Shown here in pieces: positions 12,195 through 24,192 of a DNA stretch of 64,000 nucleotides (positions are counted from its first letter, which is position 1; each line of letters begins with the position of its first letter). The position numbers were made by a program, and so were the translations under genes. The DNA is from Melitaea cinxia. Its lineage: Eukaryota > Arthropoda > Insecta > Lepidoptera > Nymphalidae. The DNA lies in assembly GCF_905220565.1 (NCBI RefSeq), contig NC_059396.1, positions 6,607,206 to 6,671,205 on the forward strand, in the 5' to 3' direction. Below the pieces are notes generated by a model that saw nothing but the letters and a program-made list of their open reading frames with translations, made no database searches and was not told the origin of the DNA.

Positions 12195-13779
12195 GTCAAC
12201 GTAGCGGGGATGAGGCGCACGCGCATGGTGGGACGATTTCATGCGCTTTAATATCCAGCGTAACTTGACCCCTGATGGTCCTCCTAGAAAAGGGCTAGAA
12301 ATATAATCATATTGCTATGTATAGCGAATAACGGCTTATACCTATTTACAATTTTTAGTAAAAAAAAAGTTTTGTTGCATTTGTAGGTTTCAAGGGTTTA
12401 TTATTAAACTAAAAAAACCGTACTGCACTGTACGAAAAATTACACTCCAGTTGAAATGGACGTAAATAAAACGTAATTAATTTATATAAAAAAAAATATC
12501 GTTAAGATCACTGAGTTAAATGAGGGGCGAGGCATCTCTATTGAAATTGAAAATTCCTGATTAAATTTGCCATTAAAAAGATATATTCTACCTCTTATGT
12601 GTATACATAAGAAGAGATATTTACCCTATAGTGGAATATCTACAGACTTACAGAATGAAACAACGCCTAACCCCTAAAAACTTAGGTATTTTACTTTATA
12701 GCTTTGGCAAGGCTCTGAGATGTTATAATAACAATAACTGGTATAAAATGTGACTATTAGTCACAAAAGGTTAAATGTCAATGTTATCTACTCACAAGAT
12801 AAAAATATATAATCTATAGCACTTCTTAAAAATATAAATATTCATTGACAGTAAATGTATATTGGTTGAGCATAAAGATTTCTTCGTAGTGCTATCATAA
12901 CCTTAAGCTCGATTTGTGACGTGAGTAACATAACACACCACTGGGTCACGAGTTTAAAACATTTTTTTAAAATCATAATAGATTCAGATATAGTCCAAAT
13001 ATGAACCTTCACCTTCATCGATATTTATTTACCAGCTGTTCGAAAAAACAAACCAATTAGAATTCCATATGCATGTCCAAACCAGCAATTTTTTTTGCAT
13101 TAGATTTTTTTTCGTGTATTTATATAACGGGAGATGTAAAGTGATTTCTTACCATGCATGTCTCGTATTAACTATTTATATCTTGATGGATTCTGACACT
13201 TGGTAGATATAATAAATTATTATATTATATAAAAACGAGGAGTTTCTGAATGCGATTGTATTTTTTTTATATGTGTTATCTCAGAACTTATTACTGTAAA
13301 TTGACTAATTATCGTTTTTCGGAGATGTAATATAAAAAATTAATAAAACTAAAAAGTACATTTTTACTTTTTGGTTTTAATAGGTATACCTTCTGTTTCT
13401 GTACGTTACTTATTTTTTTTATTACACAAATATATTGAAAACCTTCAGTTTAGTATTCGTTATTTAATTCGGATCGATTTAAGTCAAGGAAGAGATTGTA
13501 TCGGAGTCAGGAACAGCATTGACATTTTAAGATGATCTCAATTTATTTAGATTAAATTATAAAGAAACTACGTTTATCGAAACGTTAAAAACGAATAATA
13601 ATCTACCATTAAAATTAGAACGCCATGCCTATTATATTTGTTCTAATAATAACTTACATTTGTAAACACAATATTTTGATCCTATAGTAAATTTTAAAAT
13701 TTTTGAGCATGATGATATTATATGGACGGGTGTTTGTTACTCTTTCACGAAAAAAATGTGTTTGCTTGCAAAGGAAACA

Positions 13780-14038
13780 AAAGCCGACATCAATTACATC
13801 AACGAGCAATACAGCGTAGGTTCACGAACAAAATAGTCAAGTAAATACATATTATTAGAGATAACTCAAAAAGTACTTGACAGATCTCGATAAAGATTAA
13901 ATGAAACTACATGACAAAGATCAGCTTTCAATTAAAAAAATAATTATAGATATCGGTCTACATAGTCAAAAGTTCTGAAGTAACATACACAAAAACACAG
14001 TCGATTGATAACCTCCCCCCCCCTTTTTTATAGATTAA
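13780..14038 (-). mobile_element. AACCGACTTC-family element, diverged short copy
   Basis: Starts with 'gccgacatcaattacatcaa', contains 'gtcaagtaaatac' and 'cagatctcgataaa', and ends near 'aacctcccccccccttttt'. Order and orientation match the other reversed copies, but the middle 'ccctcga' block is missing. Confidence 0.5.
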
Positions 14039-14226
14039 AAGTACTGAGCTGATTATAGTGTAAATTAATATGTAGATAACTGGAGATTCAGAATAACACA
14101 TAGGCGGTTTTTCTCCCGATTTCTTATGGAAACAGAAATTACGCGGGTGAAACTTAGTCTTAGGTGCCTAAATTGTATTATTATTAAATAATAATAATAT
14201 TAAACATGCATAAAAGCAATATTTAG

Positions 14227-14433
14227 TCCTAATATATAAAATTCTCGTGTCGCGGTTTTTGTAGTTAAACTCCTCCGAAACGGCTTGACCGATTCTCATG
14301 AAATTTTGTGTGCATATTGGGTAGGTCTGAGAATCAAACAACATCTATTTTTCATACCTGTAAGTTATAAGGGGGGGGGGGATAAAGGGGTTAATAACAT
14401 ATATGGCAAAACAACGTTTGCGGGGTCAGCTAG
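14227..14433 (+). mobile_element. Short Helitron-like element, family B, first of a tandem pair
   Basis: Begins TCCTAATATATAAAATTCTC and ends GGGGTCAGCTAG followed by T, as expected for a Helitron (5' TC, 3' CTAG, inserted before T). It contains 'cctccgaaacggcttgaccg' and a poly-G run. Further copies lie at 14434-14734, 36442-36632 and 42847-43045 (reversed). Confidence 0.6.
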
Positions 14434-14734
14434 TCTAATATATAAAATTCTTGTGTCGCGGTGACTCCTCCGAAACGGTTTGACCGATTCTCATGAAATT
14501 TTGTGTACATATTGGATCTGAAAATCGAATAACATCTATTTTTTATCCCCCTAAATGTTAAGGGTAGTCCACCTCTAATTTTTTTTTTTAATTTTTATAT
14601 AAATTATTTATTCTTTATTTTATTATGATTTGGCATTGAAAAATACATACAACCCTAAATTTTCACCCTTCTACCACCAACCCCTATTTTTAAATAGCGT
14701 TTAGCGGCAAGATACCGTTTGCCGAGTCAGCTAG
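14434..14734 (+). mobile_element. Short Helitron-like element, family B, second of a tandem pair
   Basis: Starts TCTAATATATAAAATTCTTG immediately after the CTAG of the preceding copy and ends GCCGAGTCAGCTAG followed by T. It is longer than its neighbour because of about 100 extra AT-rich bases. The copies abut with no spacer. Confidence 0.6.
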
Positions 14735-15192
14735 TCTTTAAATATAATTGTTGATTTAGTTACATGTGATCAAAACATAAAATATGTAAATTGTTATAGC
14801 AAGTTAATAGCAGAGGTATTATTAATTGAACATAACAGTAGAACATCTAATTTATGCAATTGCAAAATAAGCTCAAATAACCTCTTAACGCTAATATTAG
14901 ATATATATTATACAGTGTGCAATCAAACGACACAACACCTCATTATATTGATTACAGATTATTTTTGTGGTAGGAATAAATAGTGTTACGTATATTAGAA
15001 TGAAACAATTTTTTATATGACAAAGTAGTCTTCGTAAACATCAAATCTATTTTTCCTTTAAACTTAATGCGTATTAGATGGGAAGATGAAGTCTTAACTT
15101 TATATACTTTTTATATATTTAATAAAATTATACATTTTAATTATATTTATAAATAAAAAACAAAGAATATTTTTTCATATATTTAAAAATAT
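14735..15192. other. AT-rich, nothing recognisable
   Basis: No repeat end, open frame or RNA structure that I can support. Confidence 0.5.
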
Positions 15193-15194
15193 TT

Positions 15195-16545
15195 AAAAAA
15201 ATATATGATTATGGACACATACACTCGTCGAGCGCACGTAAGCCTGAGACTTGGGACACCAGGGATCCACGTGCACCATTGTTGCGCCATTACTGGGAGG
15301 ACATCCCGCATATCGAAGTAAAAAAGCGTGAGGGCCCGAGGGACGACGGAGCTCCTTAAGGCTGCAGGGTGACCTGTTCAAAAAGCCTTGGCGAAACTCT
15401 TTAACGCCGTCATCCACCCAGGTACCACGCCGGAGGCGTGTTCCAGCAGTGTGGTGTTACTATTCTTCAAGAGGGGCAATAAATCTCTGTTAAGAAATTA
15501 CAGAATCTCACTTCTGAACCACGTCTATACGTTGTTCTCTACGGTCGTTACAAAACGTCTCACCAGAAGAACGAATTACAACCACCGGAGCAGGCTGAGT
15601 TTCGAAATGGCTACAGCACCGTAGACCACATCCATACTGTTCAGCATATTATACGAAAGACAAAAGAATATAATTAGCCGTTGTGGATGGTATTTGTGGA
15701 CTACGAGAAAGTCTTCGAATCTGTCGAGACCTGGGCTATTCTGGATTCTCTGCAGAGATCTCATATCGACTGGCGATATATCGAGGTACTGAGATGTATG
15801 TACGACGCGGCGTCGACGATAGCTAGTCCATATCCAAGACCAGGGAACAAGACCCATTTTTCTCCGGCGTGAGATAAGACAAGGAGAATTAAAATCACCG
15901 AAACTATTTACCACTGTGCTGTGGGATGTCTTTAAAACCTTGCATTTGGGGAAACGAGGCATCAACTTTAACGGCGAATGCTGAAGAGACGATCTCGGTA
16001 TGAATTTGGACAAAACGAAAGTAATTTTATAATTTAAAGTATTATATAGTTTAAATTTTATTATGGTATATAGTATAACATTTACTTTATTAATTCCTAT
16101 TTTAGTCCAATAAACTATTTTGTATTTTGTATTTTAACAACCAAGTCATACCGAGACCGGTATCGGTCGACGGTATCCTTCTCGAAGTTATTCAGGATAA
16201 TGTGTATCTAGGCCACACCATTCAACTAGGCCGAAAAATCTTCGAGAAGGAAGCTGATAGGAGGATTAGGTTGGGCAGGGTGGCGTTTGGCAGGCTTCGT
16301 CGAGTATTCACTTTGAAAATTGCACAATGCTTGAAGACAAAAGTCTTCGAGAAATGAGTCCTGCCTTTTTTAACATACGATGCCTGGTACAGACGTGTCC
16401 TGGAGTGGAGATCGCGTGTTGGCAAACGCAGTGTGGGATGCCTTCTGGTACGCTGGCTGGATGAGGATTGCGGAAAATCGGTATGTTTGGCTCGAACCTA
16501 AGGAGGCCTATGTCCAGCAGAGGATTGAGATAGGCTGAAATTAAG
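15195..16545 (+). pseudogene. Decayed RTE-type LINE reverse transcriptase
   Basis: Fragments in shifting frames give an RTE-like order. FKRGNKSLLRNYRISLLNHV (near 15460-15540) is a finger/palm piece. FVDYEKVFES (near 15690-15720) is the motif carrying the first catalytic Asp. WRYIEVLRCMYDAAST follows. A later block (16137-16356) contains VDGILLEVIQDNVYLGHTIQ. The end is RRVLEWRSRVGKRSVG through EAYVQQRIEIG with a stop near 16540. The usual C-terminal part between TYDAWY and RRVLEW is deleted. About 110 bp of AT-rich DNA (16025-16135) interrupts the frame. The YADD box is not recognisable. The copy is clearly dead. Confidence 0.8.
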
Positions 16546-16985
16546 TAAAAAATAATTCTTATCCTGTAACAGATTAAGGTCCAGGTCGTTAAACAAGGTT
16601 TATATAAGGATTTTTTTACAAAATACCTTGAAAATATAATATTAAATATTGTAGATTTAAAAAAACCTCAGTACTTTAAATATTTTAATTTTAATATTCA
16701 ATATTAATACTTAAAATAAACGTTGACTGTGCCGTAAATGGGTCATAAAATTTTATTTAATTACATTTCGATTAACTTTATAGTTTACTAAAAAGGAGTT
16801 ATTAAAATTTATGGGTAGATTAAACATTTATTTGTGCTGAAAGAAATGTATAATTGGTTGCAGTTTATTTAAAATAGTCAATATCATAGGTAACGCCGAC
16901 TTCCTCACTCCGTTATGATTATTGCTATTTCTACGTAAAACATTACATTACGTATTTTTTGTTGGCAAAAAGAAAATTTTAAAGT
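16546..16985. other. AT-rich, nothing recognisable
   Basis: Non-coding stretch between the RTE remnant and a Helitron copy. Confidence 0.5.
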
Positions 16986-16987
16986 AA

Positions 16988-17461
16988 CTAGCGACCCGCC
17001 CCGGCTTCGTACGGGTGCAATGCTGATACTAAATATACTTACTACAGAATGTCTTTATTTGTAGTGTGAAGCTAGCTTATAGCATGGTTATTAACAAAAT
17101 AACAACAACATTCAAATATGCATCGTTAGATTTTATACACATTGTTACAGAATGCGTTGAAGAAATAAAGGTTCACCGTTCTTTGGGTTGGTCGTTCCCC
17201 ATAGGTGATAGCGTGATAATATGTAGCTTATATGTTGACCCGAGTTCTTACTAACATTCGCGCCAAATTTGAAGTAAATCCATGCAGTACTTTTTGCGTT
17301 TATCCCGGAAATACATACAGACAAACAGACAAACAGACAAAAATTCTAAAAACTATATTTTTGGCTTCGGTATCGATTGTAGATCACACCCCAAGTATTA
17401 TTTTAAAAAAATATTCAATGTACAGTTTTGACTTTCCTACCATTTTATTATTATGTATAGA
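16988..17461 (-). mobile_element. Non-autonomous Helitron, family A
   Basis: On the minus strand it runs from TCTATACATAA to CGGGGCGGGTCGCTAG. Just before the CTAG end a 5-bp stem (ACCCG/CGGGT in the consensus) can form, the usual 3' hairpin of Helitrons. Two further copies, at 46336-46781 (plus) and 48574-49024 (minus), are collinear through 'tagatcacaccccaagtatt' and 'aaatccatgcagtacttttt'. It encodes nothing. Confidence 0.75.
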
Positions 17462-17607
17462 TAATACGAATGTCTATTGCAGTTTTGTTGTTTACATTTT
17501 ATAAATAACAATACTACAATAATAAAACTTTATTTGTAATGGCAAAATAATTGTTGGTTGGTTTTATATCACCACCTCAGTAATATAAATAAAATTTAAT
17601 TAAAAAC

Positions 17608-17662
17608 TTGGGGAGGCCTATGTCCAGAAGTGAACTGCGATAGGCTGAAGTGAGTGAGTGAA
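17608..17662 (+). mobile_element. Isolated RTE 3' end
   Basis: 'ggggaggcctatgtccagaa' followed by 'gtgaactgcgataggctgaa' matches the 3' end of the decayed RTE element near 16500-16545. It ends in a (TGAG)n-like tail, so it is a severely 5'-truncated insertion. Confidence 0.6.
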
Positions 17663-17664
17663 TA

Positions 17665-18535
17665 AAGACAGCACGACATATTCATAAGAACGACTTCAAT
17701 TAGGTACATATATAATTTACCGAGAAAACATACGTCATTATTTTGAATTAACAGGTAAATTATTGTATTGTATATACATTTCATAGTTTCCTATGATATC
17801 TGAATTTGTCTTTGATTATTATCGATGTCTCAGGATAAATCTTAATCATTAGTTTTGATAAATTTACTCTTTAATCAAATTAAAATATAAAACTTCAAAT
17901 GTATTATTGACTACCAATTTGTCACAGTGTAGTGACTCTGCTTTCTGCTCCGAGAATTGTGGGATCGATTGTAAAAAAAATAATTAAATAGTTGTTTATA
18001 TATATGCTATTTGTGTGTAAGATTGTCGAAAAAAGAAATATGTAGCTATATCATCGGCCGTTACCTAAAACACAAGCATTATACATTTTAGAGAATTTAA
18101 CTTTTTGTGGACCTTTTTTTTGAGGATAGATAGCTTCCCGTATGGAAAGTCCCACCATCAAAATACTAAGAAGGATAGATGTCTGTAGTGCGGGATAGAT
18201 GCCCTTCACACTATGTAAATGAAAAACCCAACTAAAATATAAGAGGTCGTTCTATTCTTAAAACACCAACAGTCAATGAAACAAATTATGAAAGAAAACT
18301 GAATACAACTTACGAGTAGATACTAGAGTAGTTATTGTTTTATTTGGCACCAACTTCAAAATTATAAAATATTTATTTAATCATTTCTGATAAACTAAAT
18401 CAAAATACGAATTACTTTGTACTAAGTAAATTTATTTTTCACTTTTTAGTTTCCTTTTTGAAGTCGGTTTTTTTTTTTGTTAAAAATTATTTTATTTTAC
18501 AATTTTTAGTGATGGGTAGACCTAACAAGGATGCT
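17665..18535. other. AT-rich, nothing recognisable except a short repeat end
   Basis: A GAAGTCGGTTTTTTTTTTT fragment lies at 18459-18477. Otherwise no feature that I can support. Confidence 0.5.
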
Positions 18536-18539
18536 TTTT

Positions 18540-18702
18540 CTCCTATGTCGGGGGTTCGGAAACATACACAATTCACAAGCACAAACACCCAGATCATGAC
18601 AAATATCTATATGGCCAATACAAATGTCTGTCGTGCGCGGGGATTGAACCCACTAACACCAGCGCAACAGCCGGTGCTGTGACCACTGCGCTAACGCGTC
18701 GA
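18540..18702 (-). mobile_element. tRNA-derived SINE, subfamily B, 5' half
   Basis: Reading the minus strand, the tRNA-like head runs GTCGACGCGTTAGCGCAGTG and reaches a degenerate B box (gggttcaatccccgc). The body contains 'atttgtattggccatataga' and 'gtcatgatctgggtgtttgt'. It resembles the copies at 29660 and 36650. Confidence 0.7.
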
Positions 18703-18932
18703 CATACTATGAGTAAAATTCGCTATCAGGTGTACGTAATAACAACCGGGACTGACAGCCTAGCGTGTTCTCCGAGGCTAGGTTGGGAGAACCACAAGGA
18801 TTAACAACTAGACCGAAAATAAATATTTTATAAACATAAATATCCACTCCGAGCGGGAATAGAACCCGCGACCGTCGGTGTTTAGGCGCCGCCGACACGG
18901 CACATGCACCATTATATCAAAGCGGTCGTCAA
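18703..18932 (-). mobile_element. Second tRNA-like SINE fragment
   Basis: A different tRNA-like head in reverse ends at about 18932 ('gacgaccgctttgatataat'), with a B box 'gcgggttctattcccgctcg'. The distal part (18703-18790) resembles the subfamily A body ('tgttattacgtacacctga'). It may be a chimera of two SINEs. Confidence 0.5.
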
Positions 18933-18937
18933 ACAGC

Positions 18938-19890
18938 AAAAGGTAACTGCTGTAAATTGTTGAGAAATTCCCTCGAGTGTTTATGGGCTCCATCATCAAA
19001 CCTGGTCCTGCGACACAGATCGTTGAAATCGTTGAAAAGTTCCCTCGACTATCTTTCGTCACTATCATCAGACTTTAATGGCACTTGTAACTCATATAGG
19101 TGCAAAGTTCTCATCAATAGAAACGAATTAAATTCAAACAGCAGGTAATTGCTATAAGTCGTTGAAGAGTACCCTCGACTATCTTTCGTCTCCATCATCA
19201 GACTGAAATGGCACTTATAACTCATATATATGCAAAATTCTCATCAATAGAAACGAATTAAGTTCAAACAGCAGGTAATTGCTATAAATCGTTAAAGAGT
19301 TCCCTCGACTATCTTTCGTCTCCGTCATCAGACTTTAATGGCACTTGTAACTCATATAGGTGCAAAGTTCTTATCAATAGAAACGAATTAAGTTCAAACA
19401 GCAGGTAATTGCTATAAATTGTTGAAGAGTTCCCTCGACTATCTTTCGTCTCCGTCATCAGACTTTAATGGCACTTGTAACTCGTATAGGTGCAAAGTTC
19501 TTATCAATAGAAACGAATTAAGTTCAAACAGCAGGTAATTGCTATAAGTTGTTAAAGAGTTCCCTCGACTATATTTCTTCTCCATTATCAGATCGACTTC
19601 AGACCTTTATTAAATAGTAGTGCTTTATAGTACTCAATGAAAACATGATTAAATTTACTAGTCACCCTTACGATTTTTGAAAGTTTCCCTCGATTTCTCT
19701 GGGATCCCATCATCAGATCCTGGTTTCCTTATCATGGTACCAAACTATGAATATCTCCTTTCCAACAAAAAAAGAATTATCCAAATCGGTTCATAAACGA
19801 AGAATTTATCTCCGAACATACATAAAAAAAAAATATATATATATATACGGTCGAATTGATTAACCTCCTCCTTTTTTTGAAGTCGGTTAA
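18938..19890 (-). mobile_element. AACCGACTTC-family element with internally amplified module
   Basis: The right end is the standard family terminus (GAAGTCGGTTA near 19879-19889), preceded by 'taacctcctcc' and the 'ccctcgatttctctgggatc' block. The left part is a 130-bp tandem array (19.03-19.59 kb) whose units carry a recognisable variant of that block (ccctcgactatctttcgtct ... catcatcagac). The tandem repeat therefore appears to have grown from an internal module of the element. Confidence 0.55.
19027..19590 (+). repeat. 130-bp tandem repeat, about 4.3 units
   Basis: The marker ccctcgacta recurs at 19042, 19172, 19302, 19432 and 19562, exactly 130 bp apart. Units share 'gcacttgtaactcatatagg' and 'aaacagcaggtaattgctat' with a few substitutions. 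A diverged half-unit precedes the array near 18970. Confidence 0.9.
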
Positions 19891-20725
19891 AAATGTTGCT
19901 ATACCAGTCGGCTGTTACCTATAACAAGCATTAAGTTGCTTACTTTAGGAACAGACGACCGTGTGTGTATTGTGTAGATATTTATTTATTTATTTATAAA
20001 AAAATTGTAGTGAATTAGAAACAAAATGAAATTAGTTTTCTTAATGAATGTAAAAAGCCTTTTGCCTCTACAAGGCACGCAGCCTCAGTAAGATTTTGTA
20101 ATTCATTCTATTGGCTTAGTACTTACGTACGTTACGTACCAATCTATCGCAGGAAACATACACGGATCTGAGTAGCGGATCTCCGGCTCATCTGAACCTT
20201 TTATAGTCGCTAAGTAAAAAATCTTAGCTCATAAATTATTTGAGTAAATTAATTCTTAAGCTCATGTGATTGTACCAAATTATACATCATATGTTACTGA
20301 TACTCACAGTTTATGTATGTTTTTTATATTGAAATTGATTACATAACTAAAATAAAATTGGCTTATGGTAGTTAAGACGTAATTAAGTGCCAATTTGGGG
20401 GATATATATCGAAACGTCGGACAAGTTTCAAATAAAAGAATATGAGTATATTTTTTTGTAATTAATATGTAAATTATTCATAACATTAGACAACTACCAC
20501 AACAAAAAAAAAAAAAAATGAAATTCTTCAAAAATGCACCTGCTATGAGTGAGTGTTGGTAAAGATTTGTATTATTATGGAATAATCTACATATAGGAAT
20601 GTATTCAATAGCTTTAAATAAACAAACCATGCAAACTATAAACCTATCCAACAAGCTTCTAATGGTCTATCTATAGTCAAAGATTTTTATCTTATGAAGT
20701 AGTTACTTATCATTACAATCAGCCA
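19891..20725. other. AT-rich, nothing recognisable
   Basis: No gene, RNA or clear repeat. Confidence 0.5.
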
Positions 20726-20905
20726 GTAATATCGCACTACTGGGCTTAGGCTTCTTTCTCCATGTAGCAGAAGGATCGAGCTTAATCTACCACGCTGCTC
20801 TAGCGTGGGTTGGCGGGTATGTTCCCTACTATGAGTAACGATCGCCATCAGGTATTTATGATAACAACTGAGACTGGCAGATTAATAGGCTCAATGCATT
20901 TATGT
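20726..20905 (-). mobile_element. SINE subfamily A, 3' part, reversed and diverged
   Basis: In reverse it reads from the 'acctgatggcgatcgttact' region through 'ccaacccacgctagagcagc' to 'cctaagcccagtagtgcgat'. This matches the body of the full copy at 7610-7944. The tRNA-like head is missing. Confidence 0.7.
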
Positions 20906-21507
20906 AGCTTAATAGCCACAAGGACAGACATCCAAACTGGAAAGAAATATTTGTACAAATACAAATTATTTGTACAATACTTTAGGAAAACTGTCTAGTG
21001 CGACTATGATATAGACTAGACTTAACTAAAGAAACTATTAGATATATTAATAACTCTCTACAACCTTAATTTGTTTCGTTGTTGTATCAATTTAATTAAA
21101 TAGTATATTTTTCTTATGCCTTCGAATTATCTAAAATACCCTCTTTAACGATATATTAAATACAAACCACAAATTGATTGCTCTGTAGAATAATGGAGAC
21201 AAATAAATATATTAAATCTTTCGTTTCTTAAAACAAAGGAGTTATATCGCAAATCAAGACTAAACGGAGGAATTAAGTCCGAATAGTTAATACCTTACGA
21301 GTATACATTTTTTTAAAAAAGTATATTCAGTGAAGTAGAATCTATGATTTGTATGCGAATACGAATACTTTTCAGGACAGAGTGCTAAAAAGGATCTGGC
21401 GGCCTCATGCATATTATTACGCAATACAAGTAATACAGGGAAAACGAAAAGCCTCGAAATTAGTAGCACACTTTTTATTTACTGCTGAGTAAATATTGAT
21501 AATTTAT

Positions 21508-21750
21508 GACGCATTGACGCTGTGGTGAGATAGAAACTGACTGATGTTCTAACGGTGCAACCGACCAAGACCAAGTTCGATTTTTGCAAAAAATAATGTG
21601 TTTGAAAATGTTTATATCTAAAATGTCTGTATCTTCTGAGATCTGGGTGTATGTGATTGTTGATGATTTTTGATGATATGTTGTGTATGTTCCCGACCCA
21701 CACATTAAAACAGGATTCATATCCTGGTACCTTTAAGTGTAAAGCGTTTG
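21508..21750 (+). mobile_element. Old SINE subfamily B copy
   Basis: A diverged alignment to the 29660 copy is visible: a head at 'gacgcattgacgctgtggtg', a broken B box 'aagttcgatttttgc', then 'tctgggtgtatgtg', 'tgtatgttcccgacc', and 'aagtgtaaagcg' near the end. The minus-strand open frames here (21475-21720) are shadows of this repeat. Confidence 0.55.
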
Positions 21751-21964
21751 TTAAAAAAATAGCAATGAGTTTTCACAAATTTAATGTGTATAAATCTATC
21801 AATTGATCATGTTATGTAGGTATAGTATACATATTTAGATTAGCTGTTTCCTGAAGCTTTGTTCGAGAATTTATAACAATTTTATTGAATTAAACTACGT
21901 TCCAAAAACATCCCTTACTTTATGTTACTCTTTCACACGCTCATTTTGCTTTATAATGTTTTGT

Positions 21965-22018
21965 GTAATATTTAAAATTCCTAATAAAAAAGTAATATTT
22001 AAAATTCCTAATAAAAAA
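21965..22018 (+). repeat. 27-bp tandem duplication
   Basis: Two adjacent copies of 'gtaatatttaaaattcctaa' followed by taaaaaa lie at 21965-21991 and 21992-22018 and run into a poly-A stretch. This looks like simple slippage. Confidence 0.8.
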
Positions 22019-23635
22019 AAAAAAAATCTTAGTGGTTTAATATTTTAAATATACTCAACCTTTACAATATCGTTGCCTTTGTACGGTGTTTACTGGTACA
22101 ATGGGGTTGGCGTAGTAAGGTGTGGCAGTAAGTGAAGAAAGTTTTGACTTCTAAATGTAATATAATATTATGCAATTATCTTTAAACACCTAATAAATAT
22201 AATTAATAATAACTATAATAAATAGAAATATGAAAGGTATGTCATGTATAATGTATTTATTAGAGCGAACGTGTAGAAATTATTACAACCGACATAAAAT
22301 AGTCCAATTACATAACCATATGGTAAGTCATAAAGGCTTAATGTCAGCAGTAATTGACATTCTCCAGTAAACTACATTAAATGTTTACTCGTAATTAAAA
22401 GAGATCTTTTATTTATCGTTTATTCAGGACTTCATTGTTTACATATTAGTATTTGTCGGTCCTCTTGAAAACAATTGCCAAGCGTTACTTATTGTGTTCT
22501 TCATGAGAAAGGCATTGTTCAACAAAATGAGTCTACATAGGTCGAGACAATACATCAAGTTCAACTCCGTACTAAGGTACTAAGAAAATATTTGTATTTA
22601 GTGTTATGTGGATTATATTTCTATATATCTTTTAAATTATAATAAAATAAATCGCATAGTGTATAAACTTGTGAATATTTAGGGTATCTACTTATTTTTT
22701 TGCCAAGCCGCTTAGAGTACCACCAGTTTGAATGACCAACCACTGTTTGTGCGGTGTTTATCACCAACAGACATTTTAAGCGAAATTTGTTTTTTTTTTT
22801 TTACCTGGTTACTACCAGGGCCACCAGGTAAAAAAACCAAATGAAATCAAATGACGATACAAATAGACTTTAACAGCAGGAGGTAGAATAGACAAATAGG
22901 ACCTGTTTCTCCTCAATTTATAAACTGCAACTTTACTCTACTTTACGCGAATACAAATATCTCGTAAATTTAGTAGAATTCGATGGTAAAAAAGAATAAT
23001 GAATCAAAAACTTTTTACTGTCGGATGCTATCATCCGTCAAATAGCATTATCCACAACTAGTGATACAGGCCCTTAATGCCTTATAACTTTTAGTATTCT
23101 ACTTTTCGTTTTTGTTGTTTTAGACTAGGTGCTTGATATATTAAGCGTAACAATTATTCTACTTACAACTATCTATTTGCGGAGAGTTATAAAAACATAG
23201 TAAAAAGTTATAAAAATATAGTAAAATGCACCCCACGTTTTTTTACTTTGAATTGAATCATTCTCTTAATAACTTAAATTTTATTATAATTTTATTTTGA
23301 AGGAATCAATTATGGTTAATTGTTCGATCTTCTACTACTGTAATATAAGCTCTTTGTAATGAAAAATTATTTTCTAGTTTTTCATTTACGAAGTATTTCA
23401 AAGAAAAAACAAAATATAAACTAAATAAAGTTTTGTAATATAAAGTTAACATTAAGATAATTTTAAAATACATTTACCTATTTAACGTAAAGACCGCTAA
23501 TACCAGGCACGATTGTTGATATCTAACGACGTGACGCTCGCTAATAATGCATAATTTGCATAGCGACACGTGACGTCGCTCTCCTATTCAAGACACCCGT
23601 CAATATTTAAATCTGTGAGTGACTTCATCTATACA
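22019..23635. other. AT-rich stretch with one small foldback
   Basis: The only structure I see is a 13-bp perfect inverted repeat at 22797-22809 and 22823-22835 (ttttttacctggt / accaggtaaaaaa) with a 13-nt loop. No coding evidence. Confidence 0.5.
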
Positions 23636-24192
23636 TCTATACAAATAAATAAATTTGGAGTGTGTTTGTAATATTAAAATAACCGCTTTTTACTAAATTC
23701 ATACGTAGGTATGTATACGGGTACATATACCAAATTAACATGTTTTTTTAATTTTTGTCTGTCTGTCTGTTTGTTTCAGCTAATCTCTGAAACAGCTGGA
23801 CCAATTTTGACGGGATTTGCACTGGCAGATAGCTGATGTAATAAGGAGTATTTTAAACTACTTTTATTTTATTTATTTATTTATTTATTTATGTTTATTA
23901 GGAAGACATACAGTTTGATATACATTAAAAATTAAATTTAAATGACATACATTTACCAGTTAAGTCTTCACATAATAATAGCACAAATAATAGCAATTAG
24001 TACATTAAAAAAAAGCATACTAATTTCAACTCTAAGGGTCTAAATTTAGATATATATTTTCTTATACCAAATTAAAATGCCAATAAAGCATGATTGAAAA
24101 CAAAAAAAAAAAAATGACAACAAAAAAAGTGACAGAATTCTAACAATATCAGATATTAAGATTACAATTAAAAATTAATTAAAATTAAAATA

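Larger units (their letters stand above)
8700..13779. other. Gene-free AT-rich stretch
   Basis: No coding sequence I can support. The open frames 9118-9300 and 11466-11744 are rich in Lys, Phe and Ile and lack motifs. Notable items are a 33-bp direct repeat (9654-9686 and 9800-9832) and a promoter-like, CpG-richer patch on the minus strand at 12108-12260. Confidence 0.5.
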
